DNA of 64,000 nt, taken from assembly GCA_026770025.1 (NCBI GenBank), contig JAMXDE010000020.1:62001-126000 (forward strand), read 5' to 3'. Below, one piece after another: positions 20,969 through 31,091 of the stretch; within the stretch, counting starts at the first letter, position 1; the number at the start of each line of letters is the position of its first letter. The notes under the pieces were generated by a model. That model was not told the DNA's origin. It worked only from the letters and a program-made list of their open reading frames with translations, and searched no databases. The position numbers were made by a program, and so were the translations under genes. The stretch comes from Craspedostauros australis (lineage: Eukaryota; Bacillariophyta; Bacillariophyceae; Mastogloiales; Achnanthaceae).

Positions 20969-23900
20969 ATGACACTCAACTTCGAGCCCATCAGCACAGC
21001 CCATCATCAGTATGGAGCTGACTCGGTCGCCGTGAGAAAGAGTTCACATGCAACATCATCGTCGTCAAGACGGGCTCCTCTCCAGTCGCACAATCCGAAC
21101 ATTCAACTCGCAAGCGATGGAATCACGAAGAACGGTTACGGAAAAAGCGGTGGCAACGTGTTTAGCGGCAGCCGGTACATGAGCAGCAAGGGAGGCACTT
21201 CATCTTCTGCAACATCGAGCAAGTCGGGAAGCGCATCAGCATCCAACAAATACTCTTCAAATATGTTTCAACGGACATCGTCATCATCATCCGCCTCGAA
21301 CGTAGCCTCATCATCAAAGGCTGTGTCAGATGAGGCGACAGTGATCATCGAAGAGAAACGTCGCAAACTCAACGGGGAGGGGTACACGTTGCATCGCTAC
21401 TTGCGCGGTCGCATGCTGGGCAAGGGTGGATTCGCGAAGGTCTATCTGTGCACAGCACTTGACACCAACAAGAATTACGCCATCAAGATCGTGCCCAAGG
21501 CCAACCTCGTGAAGGCCCGCGCACGTCAAAAGGTAAGTTCTGTCGATGCCGCGGCTGTCGAGCTCTCGCCGTATGTGACATCGCCCCCTTCAAACCCATC
21601 TGCATTGCAACAGTCGTGTGTGCATCTGGCCTTTCGTCATCTTGCAAAATTGGAATTCAATTCACCCAATCTCACGTCCGCTGCTTTTTGCACCCCCTGC
21701 TGATCTCGGAATGATGGTTGACCTGCCCCTGCATGCACCCTGCACCCCGCACGCTACGCCCACCATCCCACATATTAATTCTGCTTTCACAGCTTCAAGC
21801 CGAGATCAAGATCCACCGCAGCCTGAAGCACAAGCACATTTGCGAGTACAAGCACTTCTTCGAGGATAAGCAGAACTGCTACATCTTGCTGGAGCTTTGC
21901 CACAACCACAGCGTGAATGAAATGATCAAGCGTCGCAAGCGCCTGACCGAACCTGAAAGCGCGCTTTTCATGAAGCAAATGCTGAATGCAGTCCAGCACC
22001 TTCACGACAACCTCGTTATCCATCGCGATCTTAAGCTCGGAAACCTGTTCCTGGATCGCAACATGAATATCAAGGTCGGCGATTTCGGCCTCGCGACGCA
22101 GCTCGATAGTGAGGATGAGAAGCGCAAGACCATCTGCGGTACACCAAACTACATCGCACCGGAGGTGATCAACGAGGACCGAAAAACGCGCGGTCATTCC
22201 TTCGAGGTTGATGTTTGGTCCATGGGGGTGATCTTGTTCACCACTGTGGTTGGCAAACCCCCGTACGAAGCCAAGGATGTCAAATCCACCTACAAACGCA
22301 TCCTGGCGAACGAGTACGCATTCCCAAGCCACCTTGACATCTCGGACAATGCCAAGGACATCATCCGTTCCATGCTGAAGTCGAAACCATCAGATCGTCC
22401 ATCTCTCGATGAATTGGCGGCGCATCCTTTCATCACCGACGCAAGCATACCTCTTTCGTTGCCATCCAGCGCCACCCACAGCGCACCGGAATGGAAGGAC
22501 AACGGCTTCGGTCAACTCGTCCTCGCAAGCGAGGTGGAGAATTACAGAGCCATGTCAGGTTTGGCGAGCACGAAGAAGTCGTGCCTACCCATCACGAATG
22601 CGCTGCGACGCCACCCCTTGGGCCAGCGCGATTTGAACGCCAACAGCGAACGCATCCAGCCTGATCGGTCAACCAAGCGGCTTGGCAGCGGCGATGCGTC
22701 TGACGTGATGCCGAAGCAATCGTCCGCATCTTCAATGAAGAACTTGAGCTCGAAAAGCTCTCAGTTCCAGCATCGGCAACCACCACATCAGCCACCGAAA
22801 TTCTCCAGCGCTCCAGCGCTGCGCGTTCAGAAGGCACCGGCATCCACCGGCTTCGAGGTGTTTGATGAGTCTGGGACGGCCAACCGGTACTGCGACACCA
22901 AGCCGGCTGTTTCGAAGGCCACGGACGGAATCGAAGACGATCTCGCAGCACGCATGACCACTTCGCTCTCAATACAACAGAAGGACAAGCCTGCGTCAGT
23001 GCGCTCGTCTGTTGATGCAGCATCGCAAGCAGCTTCGCAGGTAGCAGCAACGCCATCCGCGGATTCACCGTACGACATGGTCAGTCCACACCCACCAACC
23101 AACGGCGATGTCGCCACTCCGTCCACTGCGGCATTGGCAGGAAGCGCTGCGGCCTCATCTTCCAAACCAGTGTCATCCACCGAGGTGGATTGCGCCATCC
23201 TGCAGGGCATGATCGATCGTGTTGGCAACGTCTTGGATGCTTCTTCCCGAGTGAAGAAGTCTACAGTCTCATTGTTCGACAACGTGGCCCTGGCACCATT
23301 GAACCATGGATGCCCTTCCAAATGGGTGAACCGATATGTGGACTACACCGCGAAGTACGGGCTGGGGTACCTGTTGAGCGATGGAAGGTAAGCCAGTGAA
23401 AGGTTGCTACTGTCGGATTGTATCATACATCAGTTAACCACTTGGATGAGGGGTACTGGGGTGTCCCTCACTCGATCTCGTGCGTCTCACATCAAGCTCT
23501 TCTCATTGTTTCATTGCATCGTCAACATGTTCATCAATGCAGTTCCGGAGTGTACTTCAACGACTCCACCAAGACGGTTCTGGAGGCAGAGGGGGAGGCA
23601 TTCGTCTACGTCGAACGCAAACGAATTGCGGGAGACGGCATCACGGCATCTCGCAAGCTGGATCCGGTGCTTGCCACGCACACTTTGTCCGAGTACCCGG
23701 AAGAGTTGCAGAAGAAGGTTACTCTACTGAAGCACTTTCGCAGCTATCTCGTGGAGCAGCAGAAGAAGTCCGACAACGACCAGGCCATCATCCATGCCAG
23801 CGACTCCTCCGAGGGCGATGGATTGGTGTACCTGAAGAAGTGGGTGCGCACCAAGCACGCCATCTTCTTCCGGCTGAGCGACCAGACTGTGCAGATCGTT

Positions 23901-24086
23901 TTCTACGATCACACGGAGGTGCTGCTGACACCTGATGAACGCCACATCACGTACGTGGACAAACAGCGCAATCGCAACACTTATTACCTCACGGAGGACC
24001 TGGTGGCCAACAACGGAGAGATCTCGAAGCGCCTGAAGTACACGAAGGAGATTCTTCAGCAGCTCCTCGACAGTCACAAACGTTAA
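20969..24086 (+). CDS. PLK: Polo-like kinase, three exons, 900 residues
   Basis: A cell-cycle serine/threonine kinase. Exons are 20969-21532, 21793-23387 and 23543-24086. Introns of 260 and 155 nt have GTAAGT/CACAG and GTAAGC/TGCAG borders and keep phase. A Ser-rich N-terminus (residues 1-130) precedes the kinase domain: GKGGFAKVYL loop, YAIKIV lysine, HRDLKLGN, DFGLAT, and an activation loop KTICGTPNYIAPEV with the Thr that Aurora-type kinases phosphorylate in PLK1. A long Ser/Ala-rich linker leads to two polo boxes: WVNRYVDYTAKYGLGYLLSDG (about 697 on, crossing intron 2) and HAIFFRLSDQTVQIVFYDH (about 825 on). Polo boxes recruit the kinase to phosphorylated sites on centrosomes, kinetochores or the cleavage plane. 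The full polo-box pair supports a PLK1-like rather than PLK4-like assignment. Confidence 0.92.
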
Positions 24087-24427
24087 GAGCAACGCCAACG
24101 CCAGCGCCAACAACATGATTCATAACCGTAACAGCTGCAGCGACAGCAGCAGCCACAACAACAACAATGATACTACTCTAATGATAACGATAATAACGAT
24201 AACAATCCAACATTGACATCAAATGGAGGAGTGCTCTACATGACAACGAGTAGGTCGCAGTCGCAGATGTGTTGCATTCCAGGGAGGGCGCTAGTTTCTG
24301 TCATAGGCCAGCACAGTCGTTACAGGATTGAGCTGCGCTGAAAGCACGTTCTCTACTCTGGAGTCGTCCAGGTTGGGGTATGGTAACAGTGGAATCGCCC
24401 TGCCCTACTCGTAACTTCGGAGCTTGC
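24087..24427. other. Convergent intergenic gap
   Basis: Short gap between the stops of PLK and RPN10, serving as 3' UTR of both. AAC/CAG-rich stretches lie near 24130-24200. A TACTCGTA octamer lies at 24406-24413, 15 nt past the RPN10 stop. Confidence 0.5.
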
Positions 24428-25702
24428 TTACGCGTCATCCTTCTTGTCCTTGTCCTCGTCGTCCTTCTTGTCGGCAGACTTGTTGAGTTTGTCGAGCGCC
24501 GCCTTGACGGCAGGGTCGTTCTGGTCAACGCCAGGTCCCAGCGACGACAGCAATTCGCTTGCCAAGTTCTGCGTGTCATCGGCCGGTTTGGCGGCAGTCT
24601 CAGCCTGCATGGACATCTGCAGCGCCATCTGCATGGCGGCCTCCTCGTCATCGTCGTCATCCTCTTCCGTCTCCATGGCGGTCGGCTTCGCGTCGTCGGC
24701 GGCGTCATCCTTCTTCGGTTCGTTCTCATTCATGGACATCGCCAAGGCCTGCTGCAAGAGCGCGTCGTCCTCGCTGAGGCCCATGTCCATCGCGGCTGCT
24801 GCCATCGCAGCGGGTGGTGGCGCGGCATCTCCAGATTCCTCGGTCGCCGCAGGTTGGCCGGAGGCGGTCGCGCCGCCTTCCGTCGGATTGGTGACCTCCG
24901 CCTGCGCGTCGGCGCTCTGCTGCGCTGCCATCCGTTCCTGCCGCGCACGTTCCTCCTCCATGCTGACGCGCAGGGCCATGGCGAGCTCTGGGTCCATGCT
25001 GGGGTCCACGCCGCCGAAGTCGGCAAAGCCACCGGCACCGCCGCCACCGGCCGCGAATTCGTTGCCTCCGATGGCTGCTGCTGCGGCAGCGGATGCGGCG
25101 AAGGCGGAGCCGCCGCTGCCGCCGTGCACCACGGGCGAGGACGCCAGGACGTCGCTGGGCAGGACGCCCGGTGGGACGGTGACGAGGTGACACGTGCGCT
25201 CGGCGCCCTCATCGGAGCGGCCGTTGGCGGCATCCACGAGCTCCTGCAGCTTCTCCTCGTTGCCCTCCAGCTCGCCCATGGCGACCACATCGATGGCCAC
25301 GTTGTTCTTCTTGAGCTGCCGCCCGGCCTTGGCCAGCGCGCGGTTCTCGACGTTGCCGAGCGGCGAGCCCACGAAGAGGATGATCCGCTGAGCGCCGTTC
25401 TTGTTCTTGCGGTGCTTGAGGGCCAGCGAGGCCACCTGCACTGATGCCGTGACGTCCGGCTGCGTGGACTTCATGGGCACGCCGTGCAGCGCGCTGAGGA
25501 TCTTCCCCACGTCCTCCGTCGGGCTCACCAGCAGATCGGTCCCCGCCGTCACCCCCACGGTGGATTCGGGATGCGACTGCGTCTTGGCACCCACCAGCAG
25601 GTTGGCGGCATCCTGCTGGGCCTCCAGACGAGTCGGGATGTAATCCCCATTCCGCATGAACTCGGAGTTGTCCAGCAGGATCATGCAACTTTCCAACGGC
25701 AT
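24428..25702 (-). CDS. RPN10: 26S proteasome regulatory subunit RPN10 (PSMD4)
   Basis: The ubiquitin receptor of the proteasome regulatory particle, 424 residues in one exon. Residues 1-190 are the von Willebrand A domain, opening SCMILLDNSEFMRNGDY and including the conserved IILFVGSPLGN strand and KKNNVAIDVVAMGE. Three ubiquitin-interacting motifs follow: DPELAMALRVSMEEE (about 234), DDALLQQALAMSMNE (about 311) and EAAMQMALQMSMQAE (about 355). They are separated by Gly/Ala-rich linkers and a run of acidic residues near 340. Animal PSMD4 usually has two functional UIMs and yeast one, so three is at the high end. The tail is very rich in Lys and Asp. It converges with PLK and diverges from the FAR1-like gene. 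Confidence 0.95.
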   Translation of the reverse strand: MPLESCMILLDNSEFMRNGDYIPTRLEAQQDAANLLVGAKTQSHPESTVGVTAGTDLLVSPTEDVGKILSALHGVPMKSTQPDVTASVQVASLALKHRKNKNGAQRIILFVGSPLGNVENRALAKAGRQLKKNNVAIDVVAMGELEGNEEKLQELVDAANGRSDEGAERTCHLVTVPPGVLPSDVLASSPVVHGGSGGSAFAASAAAAAAIGGNEFAAGGGGAGGFADFGGVDPSMDPELAMALRVSMEEERARQERMAAQQSADAQAEVTNPTEGGATASGQPAATEESGDAAPPPAAMAAAAMDMGLSEDDALLQQALAMSMNENEPKKDDAADDAKPTAMETEEDDDDDEEAAMQMALQMSMQAETAAKPADDTQNLASELLSSLGPGVDQNDPAVKAALDKLNKSADKKDDEDKDKKDDA

Positions 25703-26291
25703 CTTGGAACAGCAGGTGATGCAGAGAGCTCAGAGAGTGTTCGTTTCCTTTTCGTTGCTCCTTGCCTTGCCTTTGCTTTGCTTTGCTTCGTGTCAATCTG
25801 GGCTGTGTTGTCGTCTCTTCAGTTGCCTTGTCGGTGATGATTTGTCGATGGGGTTTGGTGGATGCCTCTTCTGTTCGTGCGAACTGCTCTGCTCGTCTCT
25901 GCTTCGAGGAGCTCGTCTGATGCCGCGGAGGCGGGACGACGCTGTCGTTCTGCTGTTGGCGCCTGTTGCCATCTTCAGTCTCGGGATGCCATGGTCGATC
26001 TAATCTTCGGCAAGGTTCTGAGGACATCTTCGGGATTTTGGTGGTATCACGACTCAATGGACTCTTCATCCATCGTGCTTTCGAGACATGGTTGTGTCAT
26101 CCAGCTTCGTTCCGACGTCGTGCAGACCAATTTTCACAGCTTTGACAATCGGCGATTGATTGGTACTGTGTCCTTCGTTGACTGTTGTGTTGTAGTGTAC
26201 GCCGGCTCGCCAAAAAAACAAAGAAGGGCACCTCTAATAATTTTGTGAGCCAGCCACATCCGCCACAATTCTCCCTCCGACACCAAGCAAG
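25703..26291. promoter_or_regulatory. Divergent upstream region of RPN10 and FAR1-like gene
   Basis: 589 nt between two start codons facing away from each other, so it should hold both promoters. It is T-rich near RPN10. I see no clear TATA box or repeated element. Confidence 0.4.
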
Positions 26292-27902
26292 ATGCCAAAA
26301 CGGTCTGCGGTTCCCGTCACCAACAACGACGATGGCGACAACGACAACGACGATGACGCCCACGGCAACATCCATCATGGCCGAGCCGCGGACGCTGGTG
26401 CAGGTGTAGGTGGAGCGCATCTGGAGGGAGCAGCGGGACTGGGCCACCAGCAAGTTCTGCCGACTGGAGTGTTTCGACGCAACGAGACCGAGGACCCCTT
26501 GCGCGCTCCTGGCTTTGATGCATGGCCAAACGTGGCCAATGAAGGTGGCGCAAATGAAGGTGCGGACATTGCCACCGACACCACAACGACTACGAATGCG
26601 TATGCACATGGGGTCGCAGCTGCCCAAGGGGCCAGGGATGAAGGCATTCATACCCCAGCCAGCAACATCATAAGAGAGCATGCCAACCAGCAACAACATG
26701 GCAATCCCACAGGAACTTCCGCCCACTCAGACTTCGCCGGTCACAATGACAACAACAAGTACCACTGGAATTCGACTCTCATGTTCGAGACGTCCTTCCC
26801 AAACGACGACAATCAGATCTACCCGTTGGAGCAGCATGATATCATGACGTTCATCAACCGCGATCAGTTCCGTCGCAGATTCAAGGCGTACTGCTCCCCC
26901 TTGAAGTACCCGCCCAACGACATGGGGTTGCTGCAGCTTCGCACGGACTTGCAAAACAAGGCGCTGGAGTATGGATATTTGCTCAAGGGGAATGGCAAGT
27001 CACCCAACAAGGACCCGGGCTTGAGACTGTGCTGCGTGCACAATCGCAAGCGCGGCAAAGCGTTCGAACGCTATGTGCAGGCGAACAGTTCCATGGGCTA
27101 TCCGATTCGTGCATCTGCGGGTGCGATGATCGGCGCAGCACGAAAGCGCACCCATGAGGAGATCGCGGTGGACGCCCTCACGGAACTGGAAGGGTCGTTG
27201 TCACAGCGCCATCTGCGACATCTGCAGGAGGGCAAAATGCCGCAGGCGGAAAAGCTACCCAAGAGTGCCACGCACTGCCGCATGAACTTTGCCATCGCTA
27301 GGGACTCCCACGGCTGCTACATCAAGTGCGGCCAAGGCATCTCCCAGCATTCCTTCCACGAGAGACGACCGGCAGTCCCAGTGCCACCACCATCACAGCA
27401 GCAGCAACGTTACTCCTCGCAACGAGCACCCGACATGCCTGGAGAGATCAATGCGCACACGATGACGATGGATGATGACAACTTCTCCTTCGATGGCTAC
27501 TCCACACTGCTGGGAGATGACAACACGCGCGAATCCAACCGCTGGAGCCGAACTGCAGGTGGAGGCTACGGCAGGGATACCATCCCCACGGAACAAGGCA
27601 CTCGCAACACCATCCTGGCGGTCGACGCCACATTCGAACGGTTCCGACCCAAGTTTTGGGAGATAGCCTCAATCATGTGCACGTACGGCGGATTGGACGA
27701 CGCGCAAGAAGTGACGCAGAAACTGGACGCCATCATTTCCGATCTCAAATTCAAATTCGACATATCAACTCATAACGCAGACGACGACAACAACGACAAC
27801 AACGACGGGACCAACAACAACGATAATGATGATCGTGCCGAGGGTGAGAATGCAGGGGCGACCGATTCGAACGCATCGGCCAACAACCAAGGCGGTGTCT
27901 GA
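26292..27902 (+). CDS. FAR1-like DNA-binding-domain protein without transposase
   Basis: A 536-residue single-exon protein. The N-terminus is Asp/Asn-rich. Residues about 185-355 resemble the FAR1/WRKY-GCM1 zinc domain of Mutator-type transposases and FHY3/FAR1 factors: FRRRFKAYCSPLKY, then LRLCCVHNRKRGKAFER, then a long basic spacer, THCRMNFAIARDSHGCYIKC and a closing QHSFH that would supply the last two zinc ligands. No transposase DDE core or SWIM finger follows; the rest is a disordered linker and a helical end (FWEIASIMCTYGGLDD, residues about 453-490) before an Asp/Asn tail. Likely a domesticated transcription factor. The family match is by pattern memory, and the ligand spacing is longer than in plant FAR1. 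Confidence 0.6.
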   Translation: MPKRSAVPVTNNDDGDNDNDDDAHGNIHHGRAADAGAGVGGAHLEGAAGLGHQQVLPTGVFRRNETEDPLRAPGFDAWPNVANEGGANEGADIATDTTTTTNAYAHGVAAAQGARDEGIHTPASNIIREHANQQQHGNPTGTSAHSDFAGHNDNNKYHWNSTLMFETSFPNDDNQIYPLEQHDIMTFINRDQFRRRFKAYCSPLKYPPNDMGLLQLRTDLQNKALEYGYLLKGNGKSPNKDPGLRLCCVHNRKRGKAFERYVQANSSMGYPIRASAGAMIGAARKRTHEEIAVDALTELEGSLSQRHLRHLQEGKMPQAEKLPKSATHCRMNFAIARDSHGCYIKCGQGISQHSFHERRPAVPVPPPSQQQQRYSSQRAPDMPGEINAHTMTMDDDNFSFDGYSTLLGDDNTRESNRWSRTAGGGYGRDTIPTEQGTRNTILAVDATFERFRPKFWEIASIMCTYGGLDDAQEVTQKLDAIISDLKFKFDISTHNADDDNNDNNDGTNNNDNDDRAEGENAGATDSNASANNQGGV

Positions 27903-28700
27903 GGAGATTCCCAGGGGGTGCATTTGGGATGAATACCATCATGGATATATCAACAGCACTCCAGGCCGAACTGCAACGCTTGAGTCCTATCGAAGAACGA
28001 CATTGTGCTCGCAGAAACCCGTGCCGGTACCAACCCATGAACACTGACATCAGCAGCATCATCACCACGACGACATGATCATCGTCATCATCGTATCTAT
28101 AAATCATATCAACACACTCCTCCTCTCGAAACCAAACTCGGGTGAGAGCAGGGCAACATTAGGACAGACTATTGTACTTGACAGCAGGCAGAGCACTGTG
28201 GAGTCGAGTAATCTATTGTATTATATAAAAGGTCCTAGTCTACCATACCTCACACCACCATGAAGTGGAACGCTCAGAGTCGTCTTGCTCTCTCTTGTTG
28301 CCTCGTTTCCGGTTACACTTCTGGAGAGACCACCACCAGTGCGCGCGGTCCCGCAAAAGCGTTGAATCCCATTCCGCGCCAAAAACTCATCCCTGTTTCT
28401 TGGTTGACGAACAGCGGTGATGATTCTGTTCGTTTCTTTCGCTTACTGTTGCACGACACAGCGCAACGCCTCGCAAACAAAAGAAGGAACACAAATCTTC
28501 GCACCCCCCTGTTTCGAGAGCGTTTGTGTTACTCGCCAACCAAGCATCGCATTCCATTTCACCAAGTGTTACACCAACCAAGCACCAACCGTGCCATCAT
28601 ATCATATCATATCGCAGCATATCACACTGCTCTGCCTTGATCACCATCGCACATCGGTGTACTCTACGCACTACGAGCATATTGGGACAGCACAAGCAAG
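27903..28700. other. Intergenic with a TATA-type promoter
   Basis: About 800 nt. A 126-codon frame at 28260-28640 has no domain-like content and I do not call it. A clear TATA box lies at 28222-28232. Confidence 0.4.
28222..28232 (+). promoter_or_regulatory. TATA box
   Basis: The sequence TATATAAAAGG is a near-perfect TATA box. On the plus strand it would start a transcript near 28255, leading to the single-pass protein gene at 28701 with a leader of about 450 nt or a leader intron. Confidence 0.5.
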
Positions 28701-29189
28701 ATGGTCATTTCCGACAGCAGCTTCGCCACAGATGAATCCGGAGTGAGCTCCACCATCAACATCGACATCGACGTGAACCATCTGTCCGGGCGCACGATCA
28801 CCATCCTCGTCCTGATCCTGCTGCTGACGCCCTTCCTCCTGCTGGTCTTCGTGCACATCGCGCGACGATGCTGCTGCCCCAACGGCCTGTGCTGCAATCG
28901 ATCGCAGGAACCACCGCGCGAACGCACCAACACGCAGGACACGACGGGCAACCCGTACGCCTCGCTGAACGAATTCATTCTGGAATCGGAATCCGATCAG
29001 GAACGCGGTTGGGTGTTGTTCGGCAACGATGGCTTCCGCGTGTGCTTTGACAATCTGTTCTTCGATTTGGTGGGCAGCAAACGCCCGCCGATCAACAACG
29101 CAGCGGCGCGCAGACAGCAGGCAGGCATCATCGAGGAGGGTGCTCATCCTTCCAACTCTTCGCAGCAGTTCTCGGAGCCTCTACTATGA
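28701..29189 (+). CDS. Small single-pass membrane protein with Cys cluster
   Basis: A 162-residue frame. A short extracytoplasmic or lumenal N-terminus precedes one strong hydrophobic helix (residues about 34-54, ITILVLILLLTPFLLLVF). This is followed at once by basic residues and a cysteine cluster, RRCCCPNGLCCN, typical of a palmitoylated juxtamembrane segment. The rest is hydrophilic, with an FGNDGFRVCFDNLFFDLVG stretch that may form a small fold. No signal peptide ahead of the helix, so it is probably a signal-anchor protein. I do not recognise the family. It converges with the ankyrin-type gene at 29639. Confidence 0.55.
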   Translation: MVISDSSFATDESGVSSTINIDIDVNHLSGRTITILVLILLLTPFLLLVFVHIARRCCCPNGLCCNRSQEPPRERTNTQDTTGNPYASLNEFILESESDQERGWVLFGNDGFRVCFDNLFFDLVGSKRPPINNAAARRQQAGIIEEGAHPSNSSQQFSEPLL

Positions 29190-29638
29190 CACAGTATCGC
29201 GCAAAGAGAGACAGAGATGCGTGGGCGAAGATGTAGATGCACATGCACAAGTACATGCACAAGTACATGCAGATACAGATGGGTGCAGTCTGGGATCGGC
29301 ATCACTTCTCTGAGCCACCCTACTCTCCGAGGATGCAAACTTTCACAGAACTGTTGCCGTCACCGCCGCCCACCCTTTGAATGCATGCAGAACATGCCAT
29401 CGAGCTCAAATGGCGTCGAGCAACGCTGTCATCACCAGGGGGTATCCCACCGCAGCTTGCCCAGAATGACTGTACACAACAGTACGGTTGAATAACACAG
29501 GCGAACTCCGAAGCCGAGGATGGTTCTTGTGTCTGCTCGTACGGTACTCTGAACACTTAGCGCGCTTCCTCGGCTAGCATCTCTATTGATCCACTAGAGT
29601 AATCGACAATAGCACTCCGTCAATCATCCAAGGAAACT
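29190..29638. other. Convergent intergenic gap with a short tandem repeat
   Basis: Between two stop codons. A 12-nt unit acatgcacaagt is repeated in tandem from 29241 to about 29270. No gene seen. Confidence 0.5.
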
Positions 29639-30448
29639 TCACCTGTTGGCCAGAAGTGCCTGTTCTTTGAGCGTAGCAATGACCTCGTGCGCATTCTCGA
29701 TTTCATCCCCTCTCGCCTTCACGATATCCATCAACGTCTCCCCGACGTTATCCGTCATGGACAGCACTTGGGGACATTTGGCGATCATGGCATTGAGAAG
29801 TTGCAGGGGTATCCTCGGATTCCGCGCCACCAAGTAATGTGCCGGAGTGCGCTGCTCGATGTCCACCAACCGTATCGATTCCGGAAACTGCTGCAGAAGC
29901 ATGAATGGGATGGATCGTTCCGTTTGCAGAGCATCGCCATCGCACGACAGCGCCGCCACGATGCAGCAGTTGCTCTCCAGATCCATGCAGGCCCAATGCA
30001 ATGGCGTGCGTGCGAAGGTGTCGCGGATGGTGCAGCAAGACGACGTCTTTGCGCACAGTATGGCCTTGACAGCGTTCTGGCGGTATTCGTAAATCTGGGC
30101 CTTCGTGTCGAGATCGCAGTCCTCGCAGCTGCTCGTGCGCACCAGTCTATGCAACGCGGTGTCCTGCGGCGGGTAGGTGTGCACGAAGTTGATCTCCTTG
30201 GGATGGGATTGGCAGCGTTGGGGGATCAAGTCCCATTCTCCCTCCACGGCGTACCGGTACAGCTTGGGCTCGCGGAACTTCTTGTAGAACGCGTACTTGT
30301 ACTGATCCCAGACGCAGCACTGGTGCTGCTTCAGGGCGTTGAAGGAGGACGAAGATCCGGTGGAAGAAAAGGATGGCCGTGGCATGATCCTCTGAATGTG
30401 GTCGTTGCTATCGCACCCGATGTACTCGTTTGGTATTGATGTTGTCAC
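29639..30448 (-). CDS. Ankyrin-type protein of a family seen in diatoms
   Basis: A 269-residue frame; the start could also be the internal MPRPSFSST (near residue 22). The Ser-rich N-terminus is followed by WDLIPQRCQSHPKEINFVHTY and PPQDTALHRLVR, then RDTFARTPLHWACMDLE and DIEQRTPAHYLVARNP, which are degenerate ankyrin units. The end, NVGETLMDIVKARGDE, is a further unit. The motif about a residue facing 'pupils' of a TYPPQDTALHR type is one I associate with a large multigene family in diatom genomes, of unknown function. It has no membrane segment. It diverges from GPN3, 640 nt away. Confidence 0.75.
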   Translation of the reverse strand: MTTSIPNEYIGCDSNDHIQRIMPRPSFSSTGSSSSFNALKQHQCCVWDQYKYAFYKKFREPKLYRYAVEGEWDLIPQRCQSHPKEINFVHTYPPQDTALHRLVRTSSCEDCDLDTKAQIYEYRQNAVKAILCAKTSSCCTIRDTFARTPLHWACMDLESNCCIVAALSCDGDALQTERSIPFMLLQQFPESIRLVDIEQRTPAHYLVARNPRIPLQLLNAMIAKCPQVLSMTDNVGETLMDIVKARGDEIENAHEVIATLKEQALLANR

Positions 30449-31091
30449 GTACGACTATGATATGAGCTATGATCTTCAATGTATTGTGTATTAGCAGAAT
30501 AGGATGCAGTTGTATTGCTCGGAAGCGGTACCGTACTCAATGGCAACAGCAGAAGCGAGGAAAGAGGCCGATCGGTGTCGCTGTTGTCATTATCCGTTGC
30601 TCTCTGTTGCAGAATCACGCTTTGATTGAACGCTCCGGATGCAGAATAATGAACAACACCGCCAACCTTCATCGTCAGCGCACATTGTCACGTCACGAGT
30701 ATCAACAACGCTCCAAATGTCACGACGTTGCGGTGGGTTAAAAACAAAACAAGGTGAGAAAAAACACGAAGAAACGTCAGAGAAGGTTGTCACACGTCCG
30801 TGACAATTTGCAAAGTGGAACATCGCCGATCAGATCTCGCTGTTGACTCATTCGATCAAACCAGCGCCAGTCAAGGAACCATCACGAACAGCATCTTTCC
30901 CGCCACCCTCCCGCGAGAAAATGTGGAACGATCAGATCCCAAACACATCAATCGCTTGGTCCGTCGGTACACACCGTGAACACCTCAAGGGAGTCACCAA
31001 GCACCAATGCAAACCAAACGAAAGCTCGAACTCAAACAGAAACACACACAATCTGACACCACAGCAAAAGTGCATACTCTGGAACAAAAGG
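30449..31091. promoter_or_regulatory. Divergent upstream region (ankyrin-type / GPN3)
   Basis: 640 nt between divergent starts. The GPN3 frame is open back to 30843, but that part has no family similarity, so I treat it as leader. No clear TATA box. Confidence 0.4.

Noticed and set aside
24380-25444. Plus-strand frames over RPN10
   Set aside because: They are antisense shadows of a strongly conserved gene with biased codon use.
28260-28640. 126-codon frame downstream of the TATA box
   Set aside because: It has no domain, signal peptide or repeat pattern; probably leader of the next gene.
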